A DNA stretch of 64,000 nucleotides from the NCBI GenBank assembly GCA_051252455.1, contig JBPOFM010000005.1, forward strand, positions 236,780 to 300,779, given 5' to 3'. Origin of the DNA: JBPOFM01 sp051252455 (lineage in GTDB: Bacteria > Bacteroidota > Bacteroidia > Flavobacteriales > Flavobacteriaceae). The position numbers and the translations under genes are program-made. The notes beneath the pieces were generated by a model, which saw nothing but the letters and a program-made list of their open reading frames with translations, did not search any database and had not been told where the DNA came from. Shown piece after piece: positions 16,010-25,071 of this stretch (the first letter of the stretch is position 1; the number at the start of each line of letters is the position of its first letter).

Positions 16010-16588
16010 TTAGTTTTTCAAAATAATAAAATAATCCCATTCCAATGGATTCCCAATACCTACACTGGGTGTATAAAGAAATACATTCACACTGCCATTT
16101 GGATTATTGATTCGATATTCTGAAACCAATTCCAAATTATCTATGGCATCCCAAATTGCAGTATAATCAATATCTTCTGGATAGTATGCAAATTCATTAT
16201 ACATCACATTTCGAAAATTGGATTCAGAAGGAATCGCAACTGGATTTTCGATAGTATTGAGAATTTCTGGTGCTAGAAAGGAATCTGGATAGACCATTTC
16301 ACCAGTCCCGGCCCAAACAATAGAACCATCAAAAATTGGCTCATTTAATTGCTGGTATATTAATTTAATATTTCCGAAATCTCCAGGCGATTGATAGTCT
16401 GAAGTGATTGTAAAGTCGTCTGTTGACACATCAAAAACCAATTCTTTCGCCCCTTCCAATTCGTTGGTTGTAAAATCAACCTTCAGTAATAAAACTTTAT
16501 TCTCCTGGACGGGAACAACAGTGTTATCATCTGAATTTGAGCATGTAAATAATATAAATGACAGTAATAGAAGTAAATAATTTTTCAT
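16010..16588 (-). CDS. Putative lipoprotein, 192 aa
   Basis: The protein starts with a lipoprotein signal: a hydrophobic run (YLLLLLSFILFTC), with the lipid-anchored Cys at about residue 16 followed by SNSDDN, a flavobacterial outer-membrane-type sorting sequence. The mature part (about 175 aa) is acidic, rich in beta-type residues, and has no domain I recognise. It precedes tilS by 41 bp on the same strand and could share its transcript. No function can be assigned. Confidence 0.8.
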   Translation of the reverse strand: MKNYLLLLLSFILFTCSNSDDNTVVPVQENKVLLLKVDFTTNELEGAKELVFDVSTDDFTITSDYQSPGDFGNIKLIYQQLNEPIFDGSIVWAGTGEMVYPDSFLAPEILNTIENPVAIPSESNFRNVMYNEFAYYPEDIDYTAIWDAIDNLELVSEYRINNPNGSVNVFLYTPSVGIGNPLEWDYFIILKN

Positions 16589-16762
16589 GATTATTTAGTT
16601 TGATTAGTTAATCATAAGATGCAAAACTCGCAAAAAGGTTGCGTCCTTAAAGTTACAAAAATGAATTTTAAGCAATTCATTTAAACAAACATGCCACCAA
16701 TTGATAACAAAACCGTCAAAATTGTTTAACTTTAAAAATGTCATCATTTAAATATCTGGACT

Positions 16763-17446
16763 ATGACAACAACTCAAAAATCTTCTGAACGTCTTGACTT
16801 TGACAAAAAAGTCCTTTCCAATATCAAGTATTTCCATCCTTATATCAAACATCGGCTTTATGTTGCGGAATCCAAGAAAATCCTGCCCAAGAACATGTAT
16901 TCTTCTAACGGTATTATTGATGACGCTGTTATAAAATTATACGAGCAGGGTTATGATTGTGATGCCGCTGTTCATGATATTAAATTAAACTTATTTCAAA
17001 TCGTTGATGAACATTTGGAAACTCTTTTTTTAAAAGAAGCATTTCACAAGAACACAATTAGCACAAACACCATTTTACAAGAAGAATTGTATCGACTAAA
17101 AGAATCATTCACCATTGATGCGGACCAAGATTTTATGATGCTAGAGCAGTTGGACGATATCTCCTATCATCAGCATGACCATGATTATGAGGTGTTTGTA
17201 TTTGATGACCATAACAGTAAAATATTGAATGAGCTGGATTCAGAAACAGATTCAACACCTACAAATCGTGCCAGAATTGGGAAGTTTTATCACTGGTTAC
17301 CCATCAGAGTTGCCAATGTTGTGGATTTATATACTTTCGGAAAATTAAGCTATTCTGAAATCGCAAAAATCAAGAAAATAGAAGTGTGCCGTGTAGAGAA
17401 AATATTGAAAGAAGTTAAGAAACAGTTCCGCACACATTTAGAATAA
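16763..17446 (+). CDS. Sigma-70-like regulatory protein
   Basis: This 227-aa soluble protein has an N-terminal half of unknown type (about 20-95) with the helical pattern EQGYDCDAAVHDIKLNLFQIV. After an acidic His/Asp-rich linker (SYHQHDHDYEVFVFDDH) comes a C-terminal segment of about 50 residues (LPIRVANVVDLYTFGKLSYSEIAKIKKI, EVCRVEKILKEVKK) that matches the helix-turn-helix of sigma-factor region 4. I read it as a diverged sigma-factor-like DNA-binding protein, but region 2 is not clearly seen, so true sigma activity is doubtful. It is monocistronic and convergent with pabB. Confidence 0.6.
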   Translation: MTTTQKSSERLDFDKKVLSNIKYFHPYIKHRLYVAESKKILPKNMYSSNGIIDDAVIKLYEQGYDCDAAVHDIKLNLFQIVDEHLETLFLKEAFHKNTISTNTILQEELYRLKESFTIDADQDFMMLEQLDDISYHQHDHDYEVFVFDDHNSKILNELDSETDSTPTNRARIGKFYHWLPIRVANVVDLYTFGKLSYSEIAKIKKIEVCRVEKILKEVKKQFRTHLE

Positions 17447-17477
17447 GTTATGATTCCATTTCGCTGAATACTGGCGG

Positions 17478-18788
17478 TTAATTTTCAAGGACTTCTCGCA
17501 TCGCTTTCGCTTTAATCAAACATTCCTCATATTCATCTTGAGGATTACTTTTGGCCGTAATTGCGCCTCCCACTGAATACGAAACATACTTTTTTGACGC
17601 ATTATAGAGAATACTTCTTATGATGACGTTAAAATCAAAATCACCTTCCGGGGAAAAATAACCAACTGCACCAGAATACAGACCGCGTTTGGTCTCTTCC
17701 AATTCTTCGATAATTTTCATGGCAGAAATTTTTGGAGCGCCTGTCATGCTTCCCATTGGGAATGTCGTTCTAATGACATCCACGGGATGTGTATTCTTAT
17801 CTATTTTTGAGCTAATGGTCGAAATCATTTGATGCACTTGATCAAATGTATGGACTTTACATAACTCTTCAACTTTTACGGTTCCTTTGATTGCTGTATG
17901 GGATAAATCGTTTCGAACCAAATCCACAATCATGATGTTTTCACTTCTATCCTTTTCACTATGTTCCAAATTATGCTTTAGCTCTTGGTCTTCAAGGATA
18001 TTGGTGGAACGTTTTGCCGTACCTTTTATCGGTTGGGAAATGATGGTGTTTCCTTCCTTTTTAAGATAGCGTTCAGGGGATGCAGACAAAAGGTAGTTTT
18101 CATCAAATTTAAGGAACGTTGCAAACGGTGGATGTGAAATTTTATTGAGATTAAGATAGGTTTCCAATGGGTCAATAACCGTGTCTTCAGAATAAAATTC
18201 TTGGCAGAAATTGGCCTCATAAATATCGCCGCGATGAATATGTCCCAACAACCTTTCGATTTTTGAAAAATACTCCTCTTTATGAATTCTTAATTTGATT
18301 TTGACGGGTTCAGAAAGTTGAATTTTAGGTGAATATATCTGTTGAATCACCTTTAAATCCTCATGTACTTCGTCGTCTACCATTTTTAAATAATGGGTTT
18401 CAACCTTATTGCCTTTGAATAAAAATATCTTTTTTGGTTGAAAAAAATATAAATCAGGAAAATGTAGACCATCAAAATTTTCAGACTTTAATTGTTCCAA
18501 ATCATTCTTCAAATCATAGGTTAAATAGCCAAAAATCCAATCTTTAGTTACAGTTTGGTATTCCTTCAATTTATCAAACGCCTGATGATAATCTGTTTTA
18601 ATACTTGTGAAGGCATCAACTGCCAGAATTGCATCATAACTACCATATTGTTGGTGATAATTATTTGAATCAAGCCAAATGACATCCTCAAATTGTTGGC
18701 TCCATAAGAGACAATTTGTTTTGACAGTGCTGACGGATTTTATCTTATGTGTAGAAATCGTTCTCAATGCTGAAATATTGATATTCAA
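17478..18788 (-). CDS. pabB: Aminodeoxychorismate synthase component I
   Basis: This chorismate-binding enzyme makes 4-amino-4-deoxychorismate for folate (p-aminobenzoate branch). The motif PIKGTAKR (with the PabB-type Lys rather than TrpE's PIAGT) is followed by IMIVDLVRNDLS, FPMGSMTGAPKISAM and the C-terminal YSVGGAITAKSNPQDEYEE, all typical of the TrpE/PabB fold. No ATG exists near the 5' end: TTG 18788 gives 436 aa and TTG 18767 (LRTISTHKIK) gives 429 aa, and the second may be the true start. It is convergent with the sigma-like gene. No glutamine amidotransferase partner lies next to it. Confidence 0.88.
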   Translation of the reverse strand: MNINISALRTISTHKIKSVSTVKTNCLLWSQQFEDVIWLDSNNYHQQYGSYDAILAVDAFTSIKTDYHQAFDKLKEYQTVTKDWIFGYLTYDLKNDLEQLKSENFDGLHFPDLYFFQPKKIFLFKGNKVETHYLKMVDDEVHEDLKVIQQIYSPKIQLSEPVKIKLRIHKEEYFSKIERLLGHIHRGDIYEANFCQEFYSEDTVIDPLETYLNLNKISHPPFATFLKFDENYLLSASPERYLKKEGNTIISQPIKGTAKRSTNILEDQELKHNLEHSEKDRSENIMIVDLVRNDLSHTAIKGTVKVEELCKVHTFDQVHQMISTISSKIDKNTHPVDVIRTTFPMGSMTGAPKISAMKIIEELEETKRGLYSGAVGYFSPEGDFDFNVIIRSILYNASKKYVSYSVGGAITAKSNPQDEYEECLIKAKAMREVLEN

Positions 18789-18846
18789 AGTTAGTTAGAA
18801 TACTCAAATTTTAAGAAGTTTTGTACATTAGTTTAAAATTATTTGA

Positions 18847-19737
18847 ATGCTATATCTCAAAAACAACTTACTGAACATTGCCATCAACCCGATAGGTGCA
18901 GAACTTACGGAAATTTCATCCGTCAAAAGAGGAACACAGTTCATGTGGAATGCCGACCCGACCATTTGGGCGAACTACGCTCCCAATTTATTTCCAATTG
19001 TTGGGATGCTGAAAAATGAAAGCTATCATTTTGAAGGTAAAGACTATCAATTGCCAAAACATGGCTTCATTCGCAACAACCCTAATTTCAAAATCGATGA
19101 ATCAAGTGATGCAAGAGTCGTTCTAAAATTGCAGGAAACACTTGATACTCTAAAATCTTATCCATTCCAGTTTGAATACTATGTGATTTTTGAATTGGAT
19201 AAACATGAATTGACTGTTACTTACAAGGTTGTTAATACCCATATGAAAACAATTTATTTTTCTCTTGGTGGACATCCAGCATTTAAATGTCCCGTATATG
19301 AAGATGAGAACTATGATGATTATAGATTGGTATTTGAAAATGATGAAACCTCGGAAACACATCTTCTTAATTTAGAAAATGGTTTGGTCACTAACGAAAC
19401 AAAACGTGTTTTTAATACCTCCAATAGTATTAATTTATACCACGAACTTTTTGAGCACGACGCCTTGATTTTTAAAGATTTAAAATCCAGAAAAGTAAAG
19501 TTGAAAAGCAACAATCATGGCACTGTCATAACGCTGCATTATAAGGACTTTCCATATTTTGGTGTCTGGGCAAAAACCAATGGCAACTATGTGTGTTTAG
19601 AACCTTGGTTGGGTATTGCGGATAGTGATAATTCCAATCAACAATTAACACAAAAGGAGGGCATCATCACTTTGGAACCACATAAAGAATTCGAAGCTAG
19701 TTATAAGATTGAAATTCACACTGCACATTTGGTATAA
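18847..19737 (+). CDS. Aldose 1-epimerase family protein (LacX-like)
   Basis: This 296-aa galactose-mutarotase-fold protein resembles the LacX/YeaD branch. The segments FPIVGMLKNESYHFEGKDY, LPKHGFIRNNP (substrate His) and LGGHPAFKCPV (second His) are typical of that branch, with the catalytic Glu probably in VCLEPWLGIAD. The family interconverts alpha and beta anomers of aldoses or hexose phosphates; the substrate is open. It is divergent from pabB with a 58-bp gap that must hold both promoters. Confidence 0.88.
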   Translation: MLYLKNNLLNIAINPIGAELTEISSVKRGTQFMWNADPTIWANYAPNLFPIVGMLKNESYHFEGKDYQLPKHGFIRNNPNFKIDESSDARVVLKLQETLDTLKSYPFQFEYYVIFELDKHELTVTYKVVNTHMKTIYFSLGGHPAFKCPVYEDENYDDYRLVFENDETSETHLLNLENGLVTNETKRVFNTSNSINLYHELFEHDALIFKDLKSRKVKLKSNNHGTVITLHYKDFPYFGVWAKTNGNYVCLEPWLGIADSDNSNQQLTQKEGIITLEPHKEFEASYKIEIHTAHLV

Positions 19738-19846
19738 TAAAAATCAACAAATGCAAACTTTTAAAAAAGGAGCGTCTAAAATCTAGAATGTTTTAAAACT
19801 GAAAATACTAAATAATAGTGGTAAATTTGCAGCTTAATTCAACATT

Positions 19847-21193
19847 GTGAGCTTCAGAGATTTAAATTTAAACAATCAATTATACAACGCACTTGACGAT
19901 TTGGGGTTTACGAACCCAACTCCTATTCAAGAGCAAGCGTTTGGCATGGTAGCCTCTGGCAAAGACGTCGTAGGCATTGCACAGACAGGAACAGGAAAGA
20001 CCTTTGCCTACATGCTTCCTATTTTGAGGGATTTAAAATTCTCTAAACAGGAAAATCCGAGAGTGTTGGTTTTGGTTCCAACTCGGGAACTGGTTGTTCA
20101 AGTTGTTGACGAAATTGAAAAATTGGCCAAATACATCAATATTCGTGTTCTTGGTGTTTATGGAGGTGTAAATATCAATCGTCAAAAGGAAGATGTTGCC
20201 CAAGGATTGGATATTATTGTTGCAACGCCTGGTCGTGTGTTTGACCTGGCTATGAGCCATGTTTTACAGCTGAAGTCCATTCAAAAAGTGGTAATTGATG
20301 AAGTTGATGTAATGCTCGATTTGGGCTTTAGACATCAATTACTCAATATGTTTGACATAATGCCTGAACGTAGACAAAATATCATGTTTTCGGCAACGAT
20401 GACGGAAGATGTGGAAGCGCTCATCGACGAATTTTTTGTGACACCACAGAAAGTGACAGTTGCAGTTTCTGGTACTCCACTTGAAAATATTAGTCAGAGT
20501 CGTTATAACGTTGAGAATTTTTATACGAAGGTCAATCTTCTTAATGAGTTGCTACAGGATAAAGAAACCTTCAATAAAGTCTTGATTTTTGTGTCTCATA
20601 AAAAAATGGCAGACACTTTATTCGAAAAATTGGATGAGAATTTCAAGGAAGAATTATGCGTCATTCACTCCAACAAGACCCAAAATTATCGTTTGAGAAG
20701 TATCGAACAATTCCGTGAAGGCGTCAATCGTATTTTAGTCGCGACCGATGTGATGGCTCGTGGTTTGGATATTGATAATGTGAGCCATGTCATCAATTTC
20801 GATACACCTCATTATCCAGAAAACTATATGCATAGAATCGGTAGGACTGGTCGTGCCGAACGCACAGGTGAAGCCATCCTATTTTCTACTGAAGCTGAAC
20901 AGGAATACATTGAAACCATTGAGGAATTGATGCAGATGGAAATCCCACTTTTGGATTTGCCTGAAAACGTCGAGATTTCTAAAGAATTACTTGAAGAAGA
21001 ACGCCCACAAATCAAAGAGCGCCACAATCCTGTAAAAAGGAAAAAGAAAGAAATCGGAGATTCTTTTCACGAAAAGAAAGACAAGAACAAAAAGGAAAAC
21101 CTTGGCGGTTCGTATCGTGCTAAAATTGCAGCAAAATATAAGAAACCAAAAACTCGAGGCGATAAAAATTATAATAAACGTAATAAGAAATAA
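19847..21193 (+). CDS. DEAD-box family ATP-dependent RNA helicase with DEVD motif II
   Basis: This 448-aa superfamily 2 helicase is of the RhlE/CsdA type. It has the Q-motif (FTNPTPIQEQAF), motif I AQTGTGKT (44-51), Ia PTRELVVQ, Ib TPGR, motif II DEVD (in VVIDEVDVMLDLGF), motif III SAT, motif V ARGLDID and motif VI HRIGRTGR. Motif II thus departs from the usual DEAD, with the catalytic D-E kept. The last ~60 residues are a Lys-rich basic tail, as in RNA chaperone helicases. The start is GTG 19847; no ATG is available. The stop shares a base with the start of the S1/P1 nuclease gene (TAATG). Confidence 0.92.
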   Translation: MSFRDLNLNNQLYNALDDLGFTNPTPIQEQAFGMVASGKDVVGIAQTGTGKTFAYMLPILRDLKFSKQENPRVLVLVPTRELVVQVVDEIEKLAKYINIRVLGVYGGVNINRQKEDVAQGLDIIVATPGRVFDLAMSHVLQLKSIQKVVIDEVDVMLDLGFRHQLLNMFDIMPERRQNIMFSATMTEDVEALIDEFFVTPQKVTVAVSGTPLENISQSRYNVENFYTKVNLLNELLQDKETFNKVLIFVSHKKMADTLFEKLDENFKEELCVIHSNKTQNYRLRSIEQFREGVNRILVATDVMARGLDIDNVSHVINFDTPHYPENYMHRIGRTGRAERTGEAILFSTEAEQEYIETIEELMQMEIPLLDLPENVEISKELLEEERPQIKERHNPVKRKKKEIGDSFHEKKDKNKKENLGGSYRAKIAAKYKKPKTRGDKNYNKRNKK

Positions 21194-21978
21194 TGAATTT
21201 TAGACTCGTCCTAATTATTTCAATTACAATTTTACTTTTAACACCTACCAACCTCAACTCCGCACCCATCTGGGGAAAGACTGGTCATAGAACTGTTGGC
21301 GCCATAGCAGAAAATTATCTCAAAAGAAAAACGAAAAGAAAGCTTGCAAAGTTATTGAATCACGGTTCATTGGCATTTTCGTCCACGTTTGCAGACGAAA
21401 TAAAGTCTGACGATCGCTACAAAAAGTTTTCCACTTGGCATTATGTTAATATGCCTTTTGACATAACCTATGAAGAATCGACCAAAAATGAGGAAGGTGA
21501 TTTGGTTTCTGGAATTGCCTATTGCAAAAAAATTATTTTAGATGATACGTCTTCCAATGACGATAAAGCCTTTTACCTAAAGATGCTGATTCATCTTGTT
21601 GGCGATTTACACCAGCCGATGCACGTTGGGCTAGAGTCTGATAGAGGTGGTAATGATATCAAACTACAATGGCAATTTAAAGATACTAATTTGCATTCTG
21701 TTTGGGACAGTAAGATGATTGATGATTACGGGATGAGTTATATTGAATTGGCAAATAATCTCGATTATATTACCAAAGCTCAAGTGAAAGCAATCCAAAG
21801 TGGAAGTATTGAAGATTGGGTTAATGATAGCCAGCAAGTAGCAAAAGTGGTCTATGCATCTGTAAAAGAAGGTGATAATTTAAGAAACGATTATATGTAC
21901 TTAAATTTTGATACTGTGCGAACACAATTACAAAAAGGCGGCATTCGACTGGCTAAAGTTTTGAATGAACTTTTTTAG
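21193..21978 (+). CDS. S1/P1-type zinc nuclease, exported
   Basis: This 261-aa protein has a signal peptide (about residues 1-24, ending NSAP) and the S1/P1 nuclease fold. The mature N-terminus has the zinc-binding Trp in WGKTGHRTVGAIAE. Other metal ligands are in STWHYVNMP and LIHLVGDLHQPMHVG, and the C-terminal HSVWDSKMID follows. The family hydrolyses single-stranded DNA and RNA and releases 3'-phosphate. It acts in periplasm or outside, so it probably scavenges nucleotides or phosphate. It is coupled to the helicase gene through a 1-base stop/start overlap, which suggests co-transcription. Confidence 0.92.
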   Translation: MNFRLVLIISITILLLTPTNLNSAPIWGKTGHRTVGAIAENYLKRKTKRKLAKLLNHGSLAFSSTFADEIKSDDRYKKFSTWHYVNMPFDITYEESTKNEEGDLVSGIAYCKKIILDDTSSNDDKAFYLKMLIHLVGDLHQPMHVGLESDRGGNDIKLQWQFKDTNLHSVWDSKMIDDYGMSYIELANNLDYITKAQVKAIQSGSIEDWVNDSQQVAKVVYASVKEGDNLRNDYMYLNFDTVRTQLQKGGIRLAKVLNELF

Positions 21979-22212
21979 TTTTGGTATTGTTATTTCAGCG
22001 CTTCTGAATCATTTTTTGTCCAATTGCATGTGGTACTAGTACCTAGTGTTTTGTTCTTGATTCCTTCGACTGTCCTTCTAGTGTTCTTCTACTAAAACGG
22101 CTTTTTATGAACAAATGTCGAACAACACTGGGAGAATAGTAGAACAATAGCATAGTAAGACATCCTTTTCTCTATTTAAATATTCGACACCGAATGGTAG
22201 TGTTAAATAAAA

Positions 22213-22242
22213 AAAGCAGGCTCCTCATTGAAGCCTGCTTTA
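22213..22242 (-). terminator. Rho-independent terminator after lpd
   Basis: The stem AAGCAGGCT (22214-22222)/AGCCTGCTT (22232-22240) has a 9-base loop and an A-run on its plus-strand left side (U-run for minus-strand RNA). It lies 21 bp beyond the lpd stop; it may also act weakly for the nuclease transcript. Confidence 0.85.
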
Positions 22243-22262
22243 TCAATTTCGTTCGATTTTTA

Positions 22263-23660
22263 TTAGACATGTAGCGCTTTATCATCCACAGCCAAAGCTG
22301 CTTCTTTTATGGCTTCAGTAAAGGTTGGATGTGCATGCGACATTCTTGAAACATCTTCAGCGGATGCTCTGTATTCCATTGCAACCACAGCTTCAGCAAT
22401 CATATCTGCAGCTCTAGCTCCAATCATGTGAACGCCTAGTATTTCATCCGTTTTCTTATCAGCAAGGATTTTAACAAAACCATCCAAATCCATACTTGCA
22501 CGACTTCTTCCCAACGCACGCATCGGGAATTGTCCCGTTTTATAGTCTACACCTGCCTCTTTTAGTTCTTCTTCAGTTTTGCCCACTGAAGCTACTTCTG
22601 GCCAAGTATAAACCACACCAGGAATCAAGTTATAATCGATATGTGGTTTTTGTCCTGCAATGATTTCGGCAACCAAAACACCTTCCTCTGATGCTTTGTG
22701 AGCCAACATGGCGCCTTTTACTACGTCACCAATAGCATAAATGTTTTTAACGCTTGTTTGTAAATGTTCGTTGACTTCAATTTGTCCTCTTTCTGTCAAT
22801 TTTACACCAGCTGCTTCGGCATTTAAACCCTCTGTATAAGGACGACGACCTACAGACACCAAGCAATAGTCTCCTTTAAATTCTACTTCTTCTCCTTTTT
22901 TGTTATCTGCTTTAATAATGACCTCATCTCCATTTCGCTCTACGGCCTTTACTTTATGTGATACATTGATATTAAATTTTTGCTTTTTAAAGACTTTGTT
23001 TAATTCTTTCGACAGTCCAGAATCCATGGTTGGAATGATTCTATCCATATACTCAACAACAGTCACTTCAGAGCCTAAACGTTTGTAAACTTGTCCCAAT
23101 TCAAGTCCAATAACACCTCCACCAATTACAATTAAATGTTTTGGAATTTCTGTGAGTTTTAAAGCTTCAGTTGAAGTTATAACTCTTTCTTTATCAATAT
23201 TAATGAAAGGTAAACTTGAAGGCTTGCTTCCAGTAGCTATAATTGTATTTTTTGCTTCGATTTCTTCTGATTTCTCACCTTTGATAGTTATATGAGTCGC
23301 ATCTTTAAAACTTCCAACACCCACGTATACGTCAATTTTATTTTTCTTCATCAAGAAATCAATACCACCTGTGGTTTGGTCCACAACCGATTGTTTTCTA
23401 GCAATCATTTGCTTGATGTTTACTTTAATCTCTCCGGGAATTTCGATACCATGTTCTTCGAAATGCTTTACAGCATCTTCGTAATGATGAGATGAATCCA
23501 AAAGTGCTTTACTTGGAATACAACCCACGTTGAGGCAAGTTCCGCCAAGTGTTGAATATTTTTCAATAATTGCAGTTTTCATGCCCAATTGTGCGCAACG
23601 GATTGCTGCCACGTATCCTCCAGGTCCAGAGCCAATAACGGCTACATCGTATGAATTCAT
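22263..23660 (-). CDS. lpdA: Dihydrolipoyl dehydrogenase
   Basis: This 465-aa flavoprotein disulfide reductase is the E3 subunit of 2-oxoacid dehydrogenase complexes and reoxidises dihydrolipoyl groups with NAD+. The FAD site is GSGPGGYVAAI (10-20). The redox disulfide is C42 and C47 in GGTCLNVGCIPSK. The NAD site is VIGGGVIGLELG, and the C-terminal active-site His is in SHAHPTFTEAIKEA. Length is typical (about 465-475). No E1 or E2 gene lies beside it. Confidence 0.96.
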   Translation of the reverse strand: MNSYDVAVIGSGPGGYVAAIRCAQLGMKTAIIEKYSTLGGTCLNVGCIPSKALLDSSHHYEDAVKHFEEHGIEIPGEIKVNIKQMIARKQSVVDQTTGGIDFLMKKNKIDVYVGVGSFKDATHITIKGEKSEEIEAKNTIIATGSKPSSLPFINIDKERVITSTEALKLTEIPKHLIVIGGGVIGLELGQVYKRLGSEVTVVEYMDRIIPTMDSGLSKELNKVFKKQKFNINVSHKVKAVERNGDEVIIKADNKKGEEVEFKGDYCLVSVGRRPYTEGLNAEAAGVKLTERGQIEVNEHLQTSVKNIYAIGDVVKGAMLAHKASEEGVLVAEIIAGQKPHIDYNLIPGVVYTWPEVASVGKTEEELKEAGVDYKTGQFPMRALGRSRASMDLDGFVKILADKKTDEILGVHMIGARAADMIAEAVVAMEYRASAEDVSRMSHAHPTFTEAIKEAALAVDDKALHV

Positions 23661-23790
23661 AAAATTGTCTTTTGTAGTTTGTTAAAATCGAATACAAAAA
23701 TACGATTTTGATTACGAATTGCGAATTGATACTGATGATTTTTTCACACCGTTACTACAACACAGCGATTCGCATTTTACGAAGTAAGAT

Positions 23791-24354
23791 TTAGTTTAGA
23801 TAAAAACTTAAAGACACTTGAAAAACTCCATTGGTCGTTTTTTCTCCATATTCATAATCATTAATATCTCGAAGACCAAAATAATAGCGAGCATTGATAC
23901 CAATAAGAGATTCAGTTCTATAGCCCAATCCTAAATTAAATCCATAATCTTGACCTTTGATATTAATAATATCAGAATCATATGAACTTTCGGCACTTTG
24001 TCTTGCAGAGACTAGTATTCCTGCCTGTGGTCCTGCTTCAAGAAAAAAGCCACCACTGGGATAGTATTTAAACATTATCGGTAGGTTTATATAGTTTAAA
24101 CGCAGTTCACGGTTGGTACCGTTTTCAACTTTTGCACCTTGCGAAGAAAACAATACTTCTGGCGCCAAAGACAATTGATCGCTTAATCTATTTTCGATTC
24201 CTAGACCCGCATGAAATGAAATTCGAGATGAAAAGGTTTTGCTTTCAGAGTTGAGTTGAGAGCTATTCACACCAGCCTTGATGACAGTGCTTTGCTTTTG
24301 TGCATATATAACACAGGATACCAACAGTGCAAAAGCTAAAAACAAATGTTTCAT
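23791..24354 (-). CDS. Outer-membrane beta-barrel protein, 187 aa
   Basis: A cleavable signal peptide (residues 1-18, FLAFALLVSCVIYAQ) is followed by alternating hydrophobic/polar strands with Gly/Tyr-rich turns (KAGVNSSQLN, YINLPIMFKYYPSGGFFLEAGPQAGILVSA, GYRTESLIGINARYYFG), ending in FQVSLSFYLN with an aromatic-flanked last strand. This is the PorT/OmpW-like eight-strand barrel pattern common in Bacteroidota. The function is unknown. Confidence 0.82.
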   Translation of the reverse strand: MKHLFLAFALLVSCVIYAQKQSTVIKAGVNSSQLNSESKTFSSRISFHAGLGIENRLSDQLSLAPEVLFSSQGAKVENGTNRELRLNYINLPIMFKYYPSGGFFLEAGPQAGILVSARQSAESSYDSDIINIKGQDYGFNLGLGYRTESLIGINARYYFGLRDINDYEYGEKTTNGVFQVSLSFYLN

Positions 24355-24447
24355 TGATTTGGGGATTTAATGATTAAGAGCGCTAAATTATCATTTATCC
24401 CCATAAAAGCAAATGATTTATTTATATTAAGAAATAAGTGCCTGAAA

Positions 24448-24906
24448 TCAAATATTTATTGCAGTCGTATGCTTCACTTCGTTGATCACAAACATACTGT
24501 GCGTACTTCCGATATGACTTATAGACGTCAATTTTTTCACCATGAATTCACGAAAGGATTCCATATCGCTCACTATAACTTTTAGAAGATAATCATATTC
24601 TCCACTGATATGGTAACACTCCATTACCTCCGCCAGATTGGCTACTTCCTGCTCAAATTTTTTGACATATTCTTGTGTATGTTGGACCAATTTGATGTGA
24701 CAAAAGGCAACAAAGGTTTTATTTACCTTTTCTTTTTTTACCAACGCCACATATTTGGAAATGACGCCTTCTTTTTCAAGTTTTTTTATACGTTCATAGA
24801 CGGCTGTTACAGATAAATTGAGTTTAAGGGAAAGTGCTTTTGTGGTTGGCTTACTGTCATTTTGCAGCAGCAGCAGCAATTTTTTATCAAGGGCATCAAA
24901 GTTCAT
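24448..24906 (-). CDS. Lrp/AsnC-family transcriptional regulator
   Basis: This 152-aa protein has the N-terminal winged helix (FDALDKKLLLLLQNDSKPTTKALSLKLNLSVTAVYERIKKLEKEG; residues 2-47) and a C-terminal RAM ligand domain (HIKLVQHTQEYVKKFEQEVANLAEV, GEYDYLLKVIVSD). ATG 24906 (MNFDALDK) is used because the 34 extra residues in the longer frame are not Lrp-like. It is divergent from the methionine gamma-lyase-like gene, with repeated AGACT/AGTCT words between them, so it probably controls that gene and itself in response to an amino acid. Confidence 0.92.
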   Translation of the reverse strand: MNFDALDKKLLLLLQNDSKPTTKALSLKLNLSVTAVYERIKKLEKEGVISKYVALVKKEKVNKTFVAFCHIKLVQHTQEYVKKFEQEVANLAEVMECYHISGEYDYLLKVIVSDMESFREFMVKKLTSISHIGSTHSMFVINEVKHTTAINI

Positions 24907-24980
24907 AACTTTTAAATTTTCATTTAAACTAAAATTAAACAGAGCTATTCCGTTAATTAATCTACAATAATACATCTTAA

Positions 24981-25038
24981 TAGACCAAAAGTCTAAATTA
25001 AAGCCCATTGATTGATAATAAGACTATAATACAAGACT
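24981..25038. promoter_or_regulatory. Candidate Lrp-binding region
   Basis: The inverted repeat TAGAC-CAAAA-GTCTA (24981-24995) is followed by two direct AAGACT words at 25020-25025 and 25033-25038, between the divergent lrp-like and gamma-lyase-like genes. Repeated half-sites suit a multimeric Lrp protein; binding is inferred. Confidence 0.5.
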
Positions 25039-25071
25039 TTTGCAAGTAATAAACCTTATAAATTGACATTC

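Noticed and set aside
15969..16040. Extended TilS N-terminus (MGLFYYFEKL..)
   Set aside because: It overlaps the end of the lipoprotein gene at 16010 and is not similar to TilS starts; ATG 15968 fits better.
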